DNA of 32,339 bases from Lachnospiraceae bacterium (GTDB taxonomy: Bacteria > Bacillota > Clostridia > Lachnospirales > Lachnospiraceae). Shown here one piece after another: positions 1 through 8,633 of this stretch (the first letter of the stretch is position 1; the number at the start of each line of letters is the position of its first letter). The translations under genes and the position numbers were made by a program. The stretch covers positions 1 to 32,339 of the forward strand of contig BLMC01000031.1 in the NCBI GenBank assembly GCA_011959805.1. The letters run 5' to 3'. The notes beneath the pieces were generated by a model that worked only from the letters and a program-made list of their open reading frames with translations, did no database searches and was not told the DNA's origin.

Positions 1-28
1 GCCTAAGAACGATTAAGTTTCACACAGG

Positions 29-52
29 AAAAACGCAAAGGACAGCGTTTTT
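29..52 (+). terminator. Possible rho-independent terminator of an upstream gene
   Basis: An 8-bp stem (AAAAACGC at 29-36, GCGTTTTT at 45-52) encloses an 8-nt loop, and its 3' arm ends in a T run. It would end whatever gene lies left of the window. No coding sequence can be assigned to bases 1-28. Confidence 0.45.
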
Positions 53-65
53 CATATCTATTTGA

Positions 66-81
66 GCCGCCAAAAGGCGGC
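66..81 (+). other. GC-rich hairpin upstream of queA
   Basis: GCCGCC (66-71) and GGCGGC (76-81) form a perfect 6-bp all-GC stem around an AAAA tetraloop. It stands out in this AT-rich sequence and lies about 50 nt before the queA start. No T run follows, so it is not a standard terminator. It may be a leader hairpin of queA or the end of the upstream transcript. Confidence 0.4.
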
Positions 82-133
82 ATGGGGGATAATATGTTGA
101 AAAATGTGGGAGCATTTTTCGGAAGGTATTCGT

Positions 134-1168
134 ATGAAAGAATTATGGAAAAAAGATTTTTATTTTGATTTGCCGCCAGAGTTGATTGCGCAGGACCCAC
201 TAAAGGAGCGTTCAAGTTCCAGACTTTTAGTGCTTGATAAAAAGACTGGAGTGATTGAGCATAGAGTATTTACAGATATTATAGAATATCTTCACGAAGG
301 TGATTGTCTGGTACTAAACAATACGAAAGTGATTCCAGCAAGATTGATGGGAGTCAAGGCAGAAACAGGAGCATCTATTGAGGTGCTCCTACTCAAACGC
401 CGCGAAAAGGATCTTTGGGAAACGCTTGTAAAACCTGGAAAAAAAGCGCGAAAAGGTGCTGTTATTAGTTTTGGTGATGGCTTGCTTACTGGAACTGTTC
501 TGGATGTGGTTGACGAAGGAAATCGCCTGATTCAATTTCAATATGAAGGTATTTTTGAGGAAGTGCTTGACCGATTGGGTGAGATGCCGCTTCCTCCTTA
601 TATTACACATAAACTTTCAGACAAAAATCGTTATCAGACGGTCTATGCAAAATATGAAGGGTCGGCGGCAGCACCTACAGCAGGGTTGCATTTTACTGAA
701 GATTTGTTGAAAAAAGTTGAGGAAAAAGGGGTAAAGATAGCATATGTGACACTTCATGTTGGACTGGGTACTTTTCGTCCTGTCAAGGAAGAAAACCTTC
801 TCAACCATCATATGCACTCAGAATTTTATCAAGTGACACAAGAAGCCGCGGACATGATTAATGGTACAAAACAGGCAGGCGGCAGTGTTATTTGCGTAGG
901 CACGACAAGTTGTCGTACAGTAGAGAGTGCTGCCAAGGAAGATGGAAAAGTTAGAGCCGGGAGTGGTGATACAGAGATTTTTATTTATCCAGGTTATTCA
1001 TTTAAAGTGCTTGACAATTTGATAACAAATTTTCACTTGCCAGAATCTACATTGATTATGCTTGTATCAGCACTTGCTGGGCGAGAGAAAGTGCTTGATG
1101 CGTATAAGGAGGCAGTCCAGGAACAATACCGATTTTTTTCCTTTGGGGATGCAATGTTTATAAAGTAA
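134..1168 (+). CDS. queA: S-adenosylmethionine:tRNA ribosyltransferase-isomerase QueA
   Basis: QueA moves the ribosyl part of SAM onto 7-aminomethyl-7-deazaguanine in tRNA and isomerises it to epoxyqueuosine, the penultimate step of queuosine synthesis; it is cytoplasmic. The 344-residue length is normal for the family. The N-terminus ([16 protein letters not shown]) and the later stretches [47 protein letters not shown] and [10 protein letters not shown] are family hallmarks. An ATG at 104 is in frame, but the start at 134 is preferred because GGAAGG (121-126) precedes it and the homologous N-terminus begins there. No other queuosine gene and no preQ1 riboswitch is visible. The usual neighbours (ruvB, tgt) may lie outside the window or be absent. 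Confidence 0.96.
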   Translation: MKELWKKDFYFDLPPELIAQDPLKERSSSRLLVLDKKTGVIEHRVFTDIIEYLHEGDCLVLNNTKVIPARLMGVKAETGASIEVLLLKRREKDLWETLVKPGKKARKGAVISFGDGLLTGTVLDVVDEGNRLIQFQYEGIFEEVLDRLGEMPLPPYITHKLSDKNRYQTVYAKYEGSAAAPTAGLHFTEDLLKKVEEKGVKIAYVTLHVGLGTFRPVKEENLLNHHMHSEFYQVTQEAADMINGTKQAGGSVICVGTTSCRTVESAAKEDGKVRAGSGDTEIFIYPGYSFKVLDNLITNFHLPESTLIMLVSALAGREKVLDAYKEAVQEQYRFFSFGDAMFIK

Positions 1169-1405
1169 CTAAGGAATTGTAGTAATATAACTGATGTTAT
1201 TTATCGAATATCATATAGATGTTGCCTAGTTTGCTGTAAATCAAGAGAAACAAGCAGCAGAATAGTTAGTTATCAATGGGTTAGATACAATAAAGCTTAT
1301 TAATTGGCGCGATTATAATTATAAGAAGATTCGGAAGGTATTATCGCGCATTGTTCTGCAAAAAAGTAACTTCTGAGAGACAATTAAATTGGAAAGGAAG
1401 AAAAG

Positions 1406-3547
1406 ATGGATACAAGGACATTCAACAGACCTTTGGATTTGAAGCAGGTGACAATTACGGATGCCTTTTGGCACAGGGAACAAGAACTTGTGCGCAAGGA
1501 GGTGATTCCATATCAATGGGAAGCGCTAAATGATCGCGTTGCAGATGCAGCACCAAGTTACTGTATACATAATTTTCGAGCAGCAGGACTTCTAATGCAG
1601 AAAAGACAAGAGACGGGCAAAGCGTATGTGGCGCCAACATATACATTTCGAGGATTTGATACACTTCCGGCAGACCCTGCAAAGCCAAAACCTGATAGGT
1701 TTTATGGTTTTGTATTTCAGGATAGTGACTTTAGTAAATGGATTGAAGCTGTAGGATATTCTCTAATACAGCATCCAGATGCACAGTTAGAACAGACAGC
1801 AGACGAGGCAATTGATCTAGTGTGTGCTGCACAGTTAGAAAATGGATATCTGGACACTTATTACATCATTAATGGCATGGACAGAGCGTTTACAAATCTG
1901 AAAGATCATCATGAATTGTATTGTCTAGGACATTTGATAGAGGGTGCTGTAGCGTATTATCAGGCGACAGGAAAAGATAAATTGTTAAATGCAGCGCGCC
2001 GATATGCTGACTATGTGACTGCGTACTTTGGTCCACAAGAGGGTGGCTGCAAAGGATATCCAGGACATGAGATTGTCGAGATGGCGCTTGTTCGTCTCTA
2101 TGAGGTGACGGGGGAGGACAAATATCTCAAACTTAGTCAGTTTTTCTTAAACCAACGTGGAACGAAACCTTATTATTTTGATGTAGAGGAGCGAAACCGT
2201 GCAGCACTTGAAGGCAGAGAGGAACAATTGCCAAAGTTTGATGAAAATGAGGAACGCTATGCATATCATCAGGCGCACAAGCCTGTTCGTGAGCAGAATG
2301 AGGCAGTAGGACATGCAGTTAGAGCAGTCTACTTGTATTCGGGTATGGCAGATGTAGCACGTTTAACTGCAGATGATGCCCTGTACGCGGCTTGCCAGCG
2401 ACTCTGGGAAAGTATTGTGCGAGAGAAACTTTATGTGACTGGTGGAATTGGCGGTACAAGTCATGGGGAGGCATTTTCCTTTCCGTTTGACTTGCCTAAT
2501 GATACCATTTATTCAGAGACTTGTGCAGCAATCGGTCTTGCGTTTTTTGCAAGACGAATGCTAGAAATTAAAGTAGAAAGTCATTACGCTGATGTTTGCG
2601 AGCTGGCACTGTACAATACAGTGCTAAGCGGTATGGCATTGGATGGAAAAAGTTTCTTTTATGTCAATCCTTTGGAGGTGTTACCAGAAGCGTGTCGCAA
2701 AGATAGCAGAAAAAGTCATGTAAAGCCTGTTCGCCAAAAGTGGTTTGGCTGTGCTTGCTGTCCACCAAATATTGCGCGTATTGTCAGCTCGGTGGCACTT
2801 TATGCCTATACAGAACAAGATGATATTCTATGGTTTCATTTGTATATGGGGAGTATATTGACAAAAAAGGTAAAAGGACAAACACTAACGTTGAAAGTGG
2901 AGACTGAAATGCCTTGGAATGGTCATGTGTCAGTGTGTATTCAAACGCAAGAAATGGTTTCATGCACTTTGGCTATGCGAATCCCCGGATGGAGTGGCAA
3001 CGGAAGTGCAAAAGTGATTTGTAGTGGAGTTGTCACAAATATTTCATGGGAAACAGGTGGTGAAAGCTTGCAGAGATCACAAGGGAACATGCAGGAAGTA
3101 TTTGTGCGAGACGGTTATTTGTATCTGCGTGGAGAGTGGCAGTCAGAGGATAGTATTTCACTTGATTTTTCAATGGGAGTACATATGATAATCGCTGACG
3201 AGCGTGTGCGTGAGGATATTGGAAAAGTGGCGTTTGTGAGAGGGCCGATTGTGTATTGTATGGAGGAGGCAGACAATGGAAAAAATTTGCATTTATACAA
3301 AGCAGACACAGACCGTATTGGAACAAATTGCCAGAATATTGCGGTGGAGATGACAGAGGAATTAGGACATTCAATGGTAACGTTAAACGTTCCAGCGAAA
3401 CGACGTTTGATTATCCCATCAAAGAATACCTTATATCGGGAGTATATGCCGGCGCGTTATGAAGATGTAACACTTCGATGGATTCCATATTATGCATGGT
3501 GTAATCGTGGTGAGGGGGAGATGCTCGTGTGGATACAATGTGATTAA
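1406..3547 (+). CDS. GH127 beta-L-arabinofuranosidase (DUF1680 family)
   Basis: This 713-residue protein belongs to glycoside hydrolase family 127, whose founder, HypBA1 of Bifidobacterium longum, releases L-arabinose from beta-L-arabinofuranosides. The proposed catalytic set of that enzyme is visible with matching spacing: the acid/base glutamate at E355 (HGEAFSF), the zinc ligands E371 and C373 (YSETC), and the cysteine pair C451-C452 in GCACCPPNIAR, which holds the nucleophilic and metal-binding cysteines. The N-terminal (alpha/alpha)6 barrel is followed by a beta-rich C-terminal half. There is no signal peptide, so it acts in the cytoplasm on imported oligosaccharides. GGAAAGGAAG precedes the ATG. 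It stands alone between queA and secG; no transporter or regulator is adjacent, so its natural substrate is uncertain. Confidence 0.93.
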   Translation: MDTRTFNRPLDLKQVTITDAFWHREQELVRKEVIPYQWEALNDRVADAAPSYCIHNFRAAGLLMQKRQETGKAYVAPTYTFRGFDTLPADPAKPKPDRFYGFVFQDSDFSKWIEAVGYSLIQHPDAQLEQTADEAIDLVCAAQLENGYLDTYYIINGMDRAFTNLKDHHELYCLGHLIEGAVAYYQATGKDKLLNAARRYADYVTAYFGPQEGGCKGYPGHEIVEMALVRLYEVTGEDKYLKLSQFFLNQRGTKPYYFDVEERNRAALEGREEQLPKFDENEERYAYHQAHKPVREQNEAVGHAVRAVYLYSGMADVARLTADDALYAACQRLWESIVREKLYVTGGIGGTSHGEAFSFPFDLPNDTIYSETCAAIGLAFFARRMLEIKVESHYADVCELALYNTVLSGMALDGKSFFYVNPLEVLPEACRKDSRKSHVKPVRQKWFGCACCPPNIARIVSSVALYAYTEQDDILWFHLYMGSILTKKVKGQTLTLKVETEMPWNGHVSVCIQTQEMVSCTLAMRIPGWSGNGSAKVICSGVVTNISWETGGESLQRSQGNMQEVFVRDGYLYLRGEWQSEDSISLDFSMGVHMIIADERVREDIGKVAFVRGPIVYCMEEADNGKNLHLYKADTDRIGTNCQNIAVEMTEELGHSMVTLNVPAKRRLIIPSKNTLYREYMPARYEDVTLRWIPYYAWCNRGEGEMLVWIQCD

Positions 3548-3589
3548 AGAAAACCTTTATTTTTGGATGTTTGAATTAATAAAAAACTG

Positions 3590-3618
3590 TTGAAATGTAT
3601 GAAAATGTATGATAAACT
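3590..3618 (+). promoter_or_regulatory. Sigma-A-type promoter of secG
   Basis: TTGAAA (3590-3595) and TAAACT (3613-3618) are separated by exactly 17 nt. They lie 61 nt before the secG start. A hairpin in the leader (GCCTAT at 3633-3638 with ATAGGC at 3652-3657) sits just before the ribosome binding site. Confidence 0.5.
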
Positions 3619-3678
3619 AATTCTTATTGCAGGCCTATTGTACAAGAAGATATAGGCTGTCGATAAGGAGGTGTGAAG

Positions 3679-3915
3679 ATGGCAGTGCTAAGAATTATTC
3701 TTACTATCATTTTAATCGTGGTTTCTATTGCATTTACAGTGATTGTTTTAATGCAGGAGGGCAAATCTGCAGGACTTGGTGCGATTAGTGGAGCAGCTGA
3801 AACTTATTGGGGCAGAAATAAAGGCCGTTCTATGGAGGGTGCACTTGTTAAGCTTACCAAGATTTTGGGGATTGTATTTATGCTGCTGGCAATTGTTTTA
3901 AATATTAATTTCTAG
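3679..3915 (+). CDS. secG: Preprotein translocase subunit SecG
   Basis: SecG is the small accessory membrane subunit of the SecYEG protein-export channel. The 78-residue product has two hydrophobic segments (about residues 2-22 and 57-76). They flank a polar loop carrying the typical MQEGKSAGLGAISGAAETYWG sequence, in which glycines and the 'QEGKS' motif are conserved in Firmicutes. A GTG at 3673 is in frame, but the ATG at 3679 is preferred because AAGGAGG (3665-3671) is correctly spaced from it. It is followed by rnr and smpB, an arrangement common in Bacillota that joins protein export with RNA decay and ribosome rescue. A terminator at 3944 probably reduces read-through into rnr. Confidence 0.95.
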   Translation: MAVLRIILTIILIVVSIAFTVIVLMQEGKSAGLGAISGAAETYWGRNKGRSMEGALVKLTKILGIVFMLLAIVLNINF

Positions 3916-3943
3916 TTTTGAATATATTTAAGATAAAACCTTG

Positions 3944-3970
3944 AAACACTCTTGTAAAAGAGTGTTTTTT
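3944..3970 (+). terminator. Rho-independent terminator after secG
   Basis: AAACACTCTT (3944-3953) pairs with AAGAGTGTTT (3958-3967) across a short loop and runs into a T tract. It lies between secG and rnr, so the two genes are probably only partly co-transcribed. Confidence 0.8.
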
Positions 3971-4092
3971 GATATTGTTAGGATAAAGGCTATTCTTTAT
4001 TGAGATTTTTTGGTTGTTCTGAAAAATAGAATTTGGAGAACAAATAAACAATCTGTTTTGTGGATGATTGGAGTTTTGAAGGGAGGATTTGA

Positions 4093-6237
4093 ATGTCTGA
4101 TAAGAGGAAAAAAGTGATTATGGACTTGGTGGCAGCAGAGTTTTATGTGCCAATGAAGGAGAAAGAACTTGCAGTGATGTTGCAGGTATCAAAAGAAGAC
4201 AGGGGCGAATTGAACCGCATATTAAATGAATTGCTAGTAGAGGGCAGACTTTCTCTTACCAAGAAGGGAAAGTTTATCAAGGCGAAACACTCGGACAAGG
4301 AACTGATAGGAACTTTTATCAGTCATCCAAAGGGTTTTGGTTTTGTTGAGGTTGATGGAAGGGACGAGGATTTGTACATTCCTGAAGATTTTGTAAATGG
4401 GGCATTTTATAAAGATACTGTCAAAGTAGCACTTTTGTCAGGGCAGAATGGTAGAAGACAGGAGGCACAAGTCATTGAAGTTCTGGCAAGAGGTATCCGA
4501 CAGATTGTGGGTATTTATGACAAGAGCAACAAAAATTATGGTTTTGTCATTCCAGACAACACAAAAATTAGTGATGATATTTTCGTGCCAGTGGAGCGTT
4601 CTAAAGGGGCAGTTTCTGGGCATAAAGTGGTCTGTGAAATAACAGACTATGGAAAAAACAATCGTAAGCCAGAAGGAAAAGTTACAGAAATTTTAGGGCA
4701 TGCGAATGATCCGGGTGTTGATATTATGTCGATTGTAAAGGGCTATGAGCTTCCAATTGAATTTTCAGAGAAGATTATGAATCAAGTGGAGCGTGTGGCA
4801 AATGAAGTGTCTGAGGCAGATATGGTAGGTCGGCGTGATTTGCGCGATTTACAGATGGTGACAATTGACGGAGAAGATGCGAAAGACCTAGATGATGCAG
4901 TCAGTCTTACCAAAGATGGTATGCATTATCAATTGGGAGTACACATTGCAGATGTAACGAATTATGTGCAGGAAAATTCTGCGTTAGATTGGGAGGCGAG
5001 AGCGCGCGGGACAAGTGTATATTTGGTAGACAGAGTGATTCCCATGTTACCGCATAAATTATCGAATGGTATTTGTTCGTTGAATGCAGGAGAGAACAGG
5101 CTTGCACTTAGCTGTTTAATGACAATAGATACAAAAGGTGAAGTGGTAAGTCATGAGATTGTTGAGTCTGTCATAAAGGTCGATAGGCGTATGTCCTATA
5201 CAAGTGTCAAGAAAATTCTTGAGGATAAGGATGAGATAGAAACGAAATCGTATCAAGAATTGGTTCCAATGTTTGAGCTGATGCGAGAGCTTGCAGGAAT
5301 ATTGCGAGAAAAACGCAAAAAAAGGGGTTCTATTGACTTTGATTTTCCAGAGAGCAAGATTGTATTGGATAAACAAGGGCATCCAATAGAGATAAAACCT
5401 TATGAGCGAAATGTGGCAACGAAAATTATTGAAGACTTTATGCTGATTGCAAATGAGACGGTGGCAGAACACTTTCACTGGATGGAATTGCCGTTTTTGT
5501 ATAGAACGCATGACAATCCTGATCCAGAAAAAATTAGCAAGTTAAGTACATTTATCCGAAATTTCGGATATTCTATCAAGAACAAACAGGAAGAAATCCA
5601 TCCTAAGGAACTGCAAAAGCTCTTGGCAAAAATAGAGGATACACCGGAGGAAGCATTGATTAGCAGATTGACGTTAAGAAGCATGAAACAGGCAAAATAT
5701 ACAATAAACTGTACTGGACATTTTGGGTTAGCGTGTTCCTATTACTGTCATTTTACATCGCCAATTAGAAGATATCCAGATTTGCAGATTCATCGCATTA
5801 TTAAGGAGCAGATTCGCGGGCGTCTGAATGAAAAGCGAATTGAGCATTACAATGAAATCTTGCCGGAAGTAGCAAAACATTCCTCTGAGATGGAGCGGCG
5901 TGCAGATGAGGCAGAGCGTGAGACTGACAAGCTCAAAAAGGTTGAGTTTATGGAAGCGCGTGTTGGAGAGATTTATGAGGGTATTATTTCATCCATAACA
6001 ACATGGGGAGTATATGTGGAGCTTCCTAATACAATTGAAGGCATGATTCACGTATCTATGTTGCCAGGAGATTATTTCTATTATGATTCGGAAACTTATG
6101 AGATGGTTGGACAGGCGACAAATATCCGATATAAGTTAGGGCAAACATTGAAAGTAAAAGTCAATGCGACCGATAAGATATTGCGGACGATAGATTTTGT
6201 TATTCCGCAGGAAGGGGAGGACAATGGCAAAGAATGA
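4093..6237 (+). CDS. rnr: Ribonuclease R
   Basis: RNase R is a processive 3'-to-5' exoribonuclease of the RNB (RNase II) family that degrades structured RNA and takes part in trans-translation quality control with SmpB. At 714 residues it has normal length. A winged-helix-like N-terminus (about 1-65) is followed by cold-shock OB domains (about 70-220). The RNB catalytic domain (about 250-580) has the metal-binding aspartates in the [14 protein letters not shown] segment (D259, D265, D267, D268) and the [15 protein letters not shown] motif. An S1 domain (about 625-710) starts at [28 protein letters not shown] is well spaced before the ATG. The last codons overlap the start of smpB by 14 nt, so the two are translationally linked. 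Confidence 0.96.
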   Translation: MSDKRKKVIMDLVAAEFYVPMKEKELAVMLQVSKEDRGELNRILNELLVEGRLSLTKKGKFIKAKHSDKELIGTFISHPKGFGFVEVDGRDEDLYIPEDFVNGAFYKDTVKVALLSGQNGRRQEAQVIEVLARGIRQIVGIYDKSNKNYGFVIPDNTKISDDIFVPVERSKGAVSGHKVVCEITDYGKNNRKPEGKVTEILGHANDPGVDIMSIVKGYELPIEFSEKIMNQVERVANEVSEADMVGRRDLRDLQMVTIDGEDAKDLDDAVSLTKDGMHYQLGVHIADVTNYVQENSALDWEARARGTSVYLVDRVIPMLPHKLSNGICSLNAGENRLALSCLMTIDTKGEVVSHEIVESVIKVDRRMSYTSVKKILEDKDEIETKSYQELVPMFELMRELAGILREKRKKRGSIDFDFPESKIVLDKQGHPIEIKPYERNVATKIIEDFMLIANETVAEHFHWMELPFLYRTHDNPDPEKISKLSTFIRNFGYSIKNKQEEIHPKELQKLLAKIEDTPEEALISRLTLRSMKQAKYTINCTGHFGLACSYYCHFTSPIRRYPDLQIHRIIKEQIRGRLNEKRIEHYNEILPEVAKHSSEMERRADEAERETDKLKKVEFMEARVGEIYEGIISSITTWGVYVELPNTIEGMIHVSMLPGDYFYYDSETYEMVGQATNIRYKLGQTLKVKVNATDKILRTIDFVIPQEGEDNGKE

Positions 6238-6694
6238 GACAATGAAATTGGTTGCTAACAATAAAAAGGCATACCATGATTATTTTATAGAGGAGAAGTA
6301 TGAGTGCGGTATTGCGCTTCATGGCACAGAGGTGAAATCGTTGCGCATGGGCAAATGTAGCATTAAAGAGGCGTTTATTCGCATTGAGAATGCAGAAGTA
6401 TTTGTGTATGGTATGCATGTTTCTCCTTATGAAAAAGGGAATATTTTTAACAAAGACCCATTGCGTGTAAAAAAGCTACTGCTGCACAAACAGGAGATTA
6501 ATAAACTTTTGGGAAAAATCAAAGAGAAAGGATATACGCTCGTACCATTGCAAGTGTATTTTTCTAATGGAAAGGCAAAGGTAGAAATTGGGCTTGCACG
6601 TGGTAAAAAGTTGTATGATAAGCGCGCAGATATTGCGAAAAAAGATGCAAGGCGTGAGACAGAACGCGAGTTTAAAGTGAAAAATCTATATTAG
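6224..6694 (+). CDS. smpB: SsrA-binding protein SmpB
   Basis: SmpB binds tmRNA and places it in the A site of stalled ribosomes during trans-translation. The 156-residue product carries the diagnostic segments [26 protein letters not shown], the YEKGNIFN stretch, [11 protein letters not shown] and the basic C-terminal tail that mimics an anticodon stem ([13 protein letters not shown]). An upstream in-frame ATG at 6197 lies inside rnr. The start at 6224 is chosen because family members begin with MAK followed by this sequence and GGGGAGG (6214-6220) precedes it. It overlaps the rnr stop by 14 nt. The tmRNA gene ssrA, often found just downstream of smpB in Clostridia, is not in the following 200 bp. 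Confidence 0.96.
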   Translation: MAKNETMKLVANNKKAYHDYFIEEKYECGIALHGTEVKSLRMGKCSIKEAFIRIENAEVFVYGMHVSPYEKGNIFNKDPLRVKKLLLHKQEINKLLGKIKEKGYTLVPLQVYFSNGKAKVEIGLARGKKLYDKRADIAKKDARRETEREFKVKNLY

Positions 6695-6755
6695 TAAAAT
6701 AGAAGAAGCTTTTTGTAAAATGATAACAAGAAGATTTTGTAATAGACTATGATAT

Positions 6756-6814
6756 AAAATAGACGGTGATAAAGAGGTTTTGCCGATGCAAATCTTTTAT
6801 CAACCGTCTATTTT
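6756..6814. terminator. Long hairpin between smpB and the convergent CbiE/T-like gene
   Basis: AAAATAGACGGT (from 6756) pairs with ACCGTCTATTTT (to 6814), and the pairing extends inward through GATAAA/TTTATC. This gives a very long stem around a roughly 20-nt apical part. It sits between two convergent genes and is symmetric, with A/T-rich ends on both strands, so it most likely terminates both transcripts. No strong T run follows on either side. Confidence 0.55.
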
Positions 6815-6901
6815 ATGATTAGTAGCTATGTGAGACTTTTTGTCGTATGTAATTGGGAAAATAGACAAGTTGCTTGGTATTGTTGTTAAGCAATTGATAT
6901 A

Positions 6902-7810
6902 CTAATCCTCTCGACTTCTTGCAGTAATTATCCAAGGAGCAGGGTCAGATTTAAAGGTGTTATTGCTGCGTAATTTTGTTACAGATACTTGTATGGTTTC
7001 CACGTCAGCGAGGCCAAGTTCGTGCAATGTGTCAGGCAATGCGGCTGCAGTTCTAAAATCCAGTGTATAGATGACAACATTCATGTTGGGATTGATATTT
7101 AGGAGACATTCAAGCTCTTGTTCTGTGCTTGCGGAAGCGACAAGAAATACCAGTGAGGGCACAGGGCATTCTGCCATGGTTTCTTCGTCAACATGGTCAA
7201 TAATTTTGATGTTATGAAGGTCGAAGTGCGCCACATTATCCTCTAAAGTAGAACGGTCAGCTTTGCTGTATTCAACAGCAATAACAGAGCCTTCCGCCGC
7301 GATGAGTGCAGCTTCAATAGCAATACTTTCGCCACCAATAACACAGATATCATCCTGTGGGTCAACCATCATTTTGCTGAGGATGATAGAGCGGATTTCA
7401 CTGCCTACATAGTGAATAGAACCACGCTGGAGTTTTTCATTACTTAGACCAATACGTGAGGAATTTCTAGCGTTCGGATTAATGATAAGCATACCCGCTG
7501 AAGCATTAATACCACGGTTAATCATATCTTTAATTTGATTGTGCAAGATTTCTCCGCTTGGATCAGAGCCTTCATTATACCATACTTCACACTCACCTAG
7601 TCCAGCATTCCACAGACGATAGAAAATATCGTCAATTCCAGCATTGGTAAATACGAGTGTTGTCTTGTGTGCTTCGACAGTTGGGATGACATTTTTGTTT
7701 TTCTTAGTGATGTCAATAATTTTGACATGCTCCAAGTCAATCGGCGTAGTCTGCGAATAATATTGCAGCCAACTTAAGATAATCTCATTTGTAAAAATTT
7801 GTTTTTCCAT
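6902..7810 (-). CDS. Orphan CbiE/CbiT-like (CobL-like) methyltransferase-fold protein
   Basis: This 302-residue protein resembles the second half of CbiE joined to CbiT, the parts of precorrin-6Y methylase CobL. About residues 50-110 (GIDDIFYRLWNAGLGECEVW) look like the C-terminal lobe of CbiE. Residues 115-200 follow the CbiT pattern, with RGSIHYVGSEIRSIILSKM, then CVIGGESIAIEAAL and EGSVIAVEYSKAD. The N-terminal CbiE lobe with its glycine-rich site is missing. The CbiT SAM-binding loop, normally of the form DIGAGTGSVSIE, appears here as VIGGESIAIE, about two residues shorter and without its aspartate. No other cobalamin gene is nearby, so its activity may be lost or changed. The start at 7810 has AAAGGAGC seven bases upstream; an in-frame ATG at 7843 has no such site. 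Confidence 0.6.
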   Translation of the reverse strand: MEKQIFTNEIILSWLQYYSQTTPIDLEHVKIIDITKKNKNVIPTVEAHKTTLVFTNAGIDDIFYRLWNAGLGECEVWYNEGSDPSGEILHNQIKDMINRGINASAGMLIINPNARNSSRIGLSNEKLQRGSIHYVGSEIRSIILSKMMVDPQDDICVIGGESIAIEAALIAAEGSVIAVEYSKADRSTLEDNVAHFDLHNIKIIDHVDEETMAECPVPSLVFLVASASTEQELECLLNINPNMNVVIYTLDFRTAAALPDTLHELGLADVETIQVSVTKLRSNNTFKSDPAPWIITARSRED

Positions 7811-8129
7811 CGTTTTTGCTCCTTTGTTATTATTTTGATACAATTTGTTTTCTAACAGCTTTCGTTTTTTATCGTGTATTTCTTCGTTTCAGAATGTAGA
7901 AGATGTCAAAAAATTTTATCTAAAAAGTATTTTAATCGTTCTATTTTAGAAGGCCGAGGCATAGTTCCTTACTTAACTTTCTAATATCACTATACCACAT
8001 CAGGCACAAAAAAACAGTATGGTACAATAAAATTTATCCTAGTTTTTTTGTAGTAAATTTGTTACACTATAAAAAGTCAAAGGTAAATTTTTGGTGACAA
8101 GTGTTTATTATAGAAAGGATGGTTATACA
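7811..8129. other. Divergent intergenic region, no gene seen
   Basis: These 319 bp separate the minus-strand CbiE/T-like gene from the isomerase operon. They hold the leader and ribosome binding site of the former and a weak promoter for the latter (8045-8073). I looked for a T-box leader, as is common before leucine genes, and found no GGTGG-type antiterminator motif, specifier stem or terminator. I also see no small reading frame with a ribosome binding site. Confidence 0.5.
8045..8073 (+). promoter_or_regulatory. Weak candidate promoter of the isomerase operon
   Basis: TTTTTG (8045-8050) and TATAAA (8068-8073) are 17 nt apart, 57 nt before the first gene. The -10 box is good and the -35 box is poor, so this is a tentative call. 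Confidence 0.35.
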
Positions 8130-8600
8130 ATGGGAAAATTGTTTAAGTTTGGACAGGATGTGGATACGGACCAGATTATCGCGTCGCAGTATATTATATA
8201 TCCTACAATCGATGAGATGAAAGTACATACTTTTGAATCGTTGGATACGAATTTTGCATCGCAAGTACAGCAAGGAGATTATGTTGTTGCATCGGAGAAT
8301 TTTGGCTGTGGTTCCTCGAGAGAGCAAGCGCCAACAGTTTTAAAGGCATTGGGTGTCAAGGCAGTTGTGGCAAAATCTTTTGCGCGTATTTTTTATAGAA
8401 ATGCAATTAATATTGGACTTCCAGTTATTGTCTGCAAGGAGTTGTATGATAATGTTGAGGCCGGTGATGAGATGGAACTTTCAATGCAAGAGGGCGTGGT
8501 GCGTGTGAATGGAAAAGAGTATACTTGTACAAAATTGCCAGAATATATGCAAGGGATTTTGGACCAAGGCGGGCTGATAGCGTCGCTTGACAGGGATTAA
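8130..8600 (+). CDS. Isopropylmalate isomerase-family small subunit (first copy)
   Basis: This is the swivelling domain-4 subunit of a LeuCD/HacAB-type hydro-lyase, which joins the large iron-sulfur subunit to isomerise a hydroxy-dicarboxylic acid through an unsaturated intermediate. The 156 residues contain GQDVDTDQII near residues 8-17 and NFGCGSSREQA near 58-68; the serine and arginine of GSSRE bind substrate in this family. The C-terminus is the usual beta-structured end. The start at 8130 has AAAGGATGG upstream; an in-frame ATG at 8091 has no ribosome binding site. The loop after DTDQII, which helps set substrate choice in the superfamily, reads YIIYPT and does not match the loops I know for leucine or lysine enzymes. 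Substrate therefore remains open. Confidence 0.85.
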   Translation: MGKLFKFGQDVDTDQIIASQYIIYPTIDEMKVHTFESLDTNFASQVQQGDYVVASENFGCGSSREQAPTVLKALGVKAVVAKSFARIFYRNAINIGLPVIVCKELYDNVEAGDEMELSMQEGVVRVNGKEYTCTKLPEYMQGILDQGGLIASLDRD

Positions 8601-8633
8601 GATTTTTAGAAAAGATTAGGAGGTTTTAATAAG

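Noticed and set aside
3-215. Minus-strand reading frame of 70 codons over the queA start
   Set aside because: It overlaps hairpins and the queA coding region, has no family resemblance and no support from codon use.
6695-6901. Possible ssrA (tmRNA) gene after smpB
   Set aside because: The gap is only about 200 bp, is mostly one hairpin, and shows no tRNA-like ends or tag reading frame.
7844-8129. Possible T-box leader before the isomerase genes
   Set aside because: No conserved T-box antiterminator motif, specifier stem or terminator can be found.
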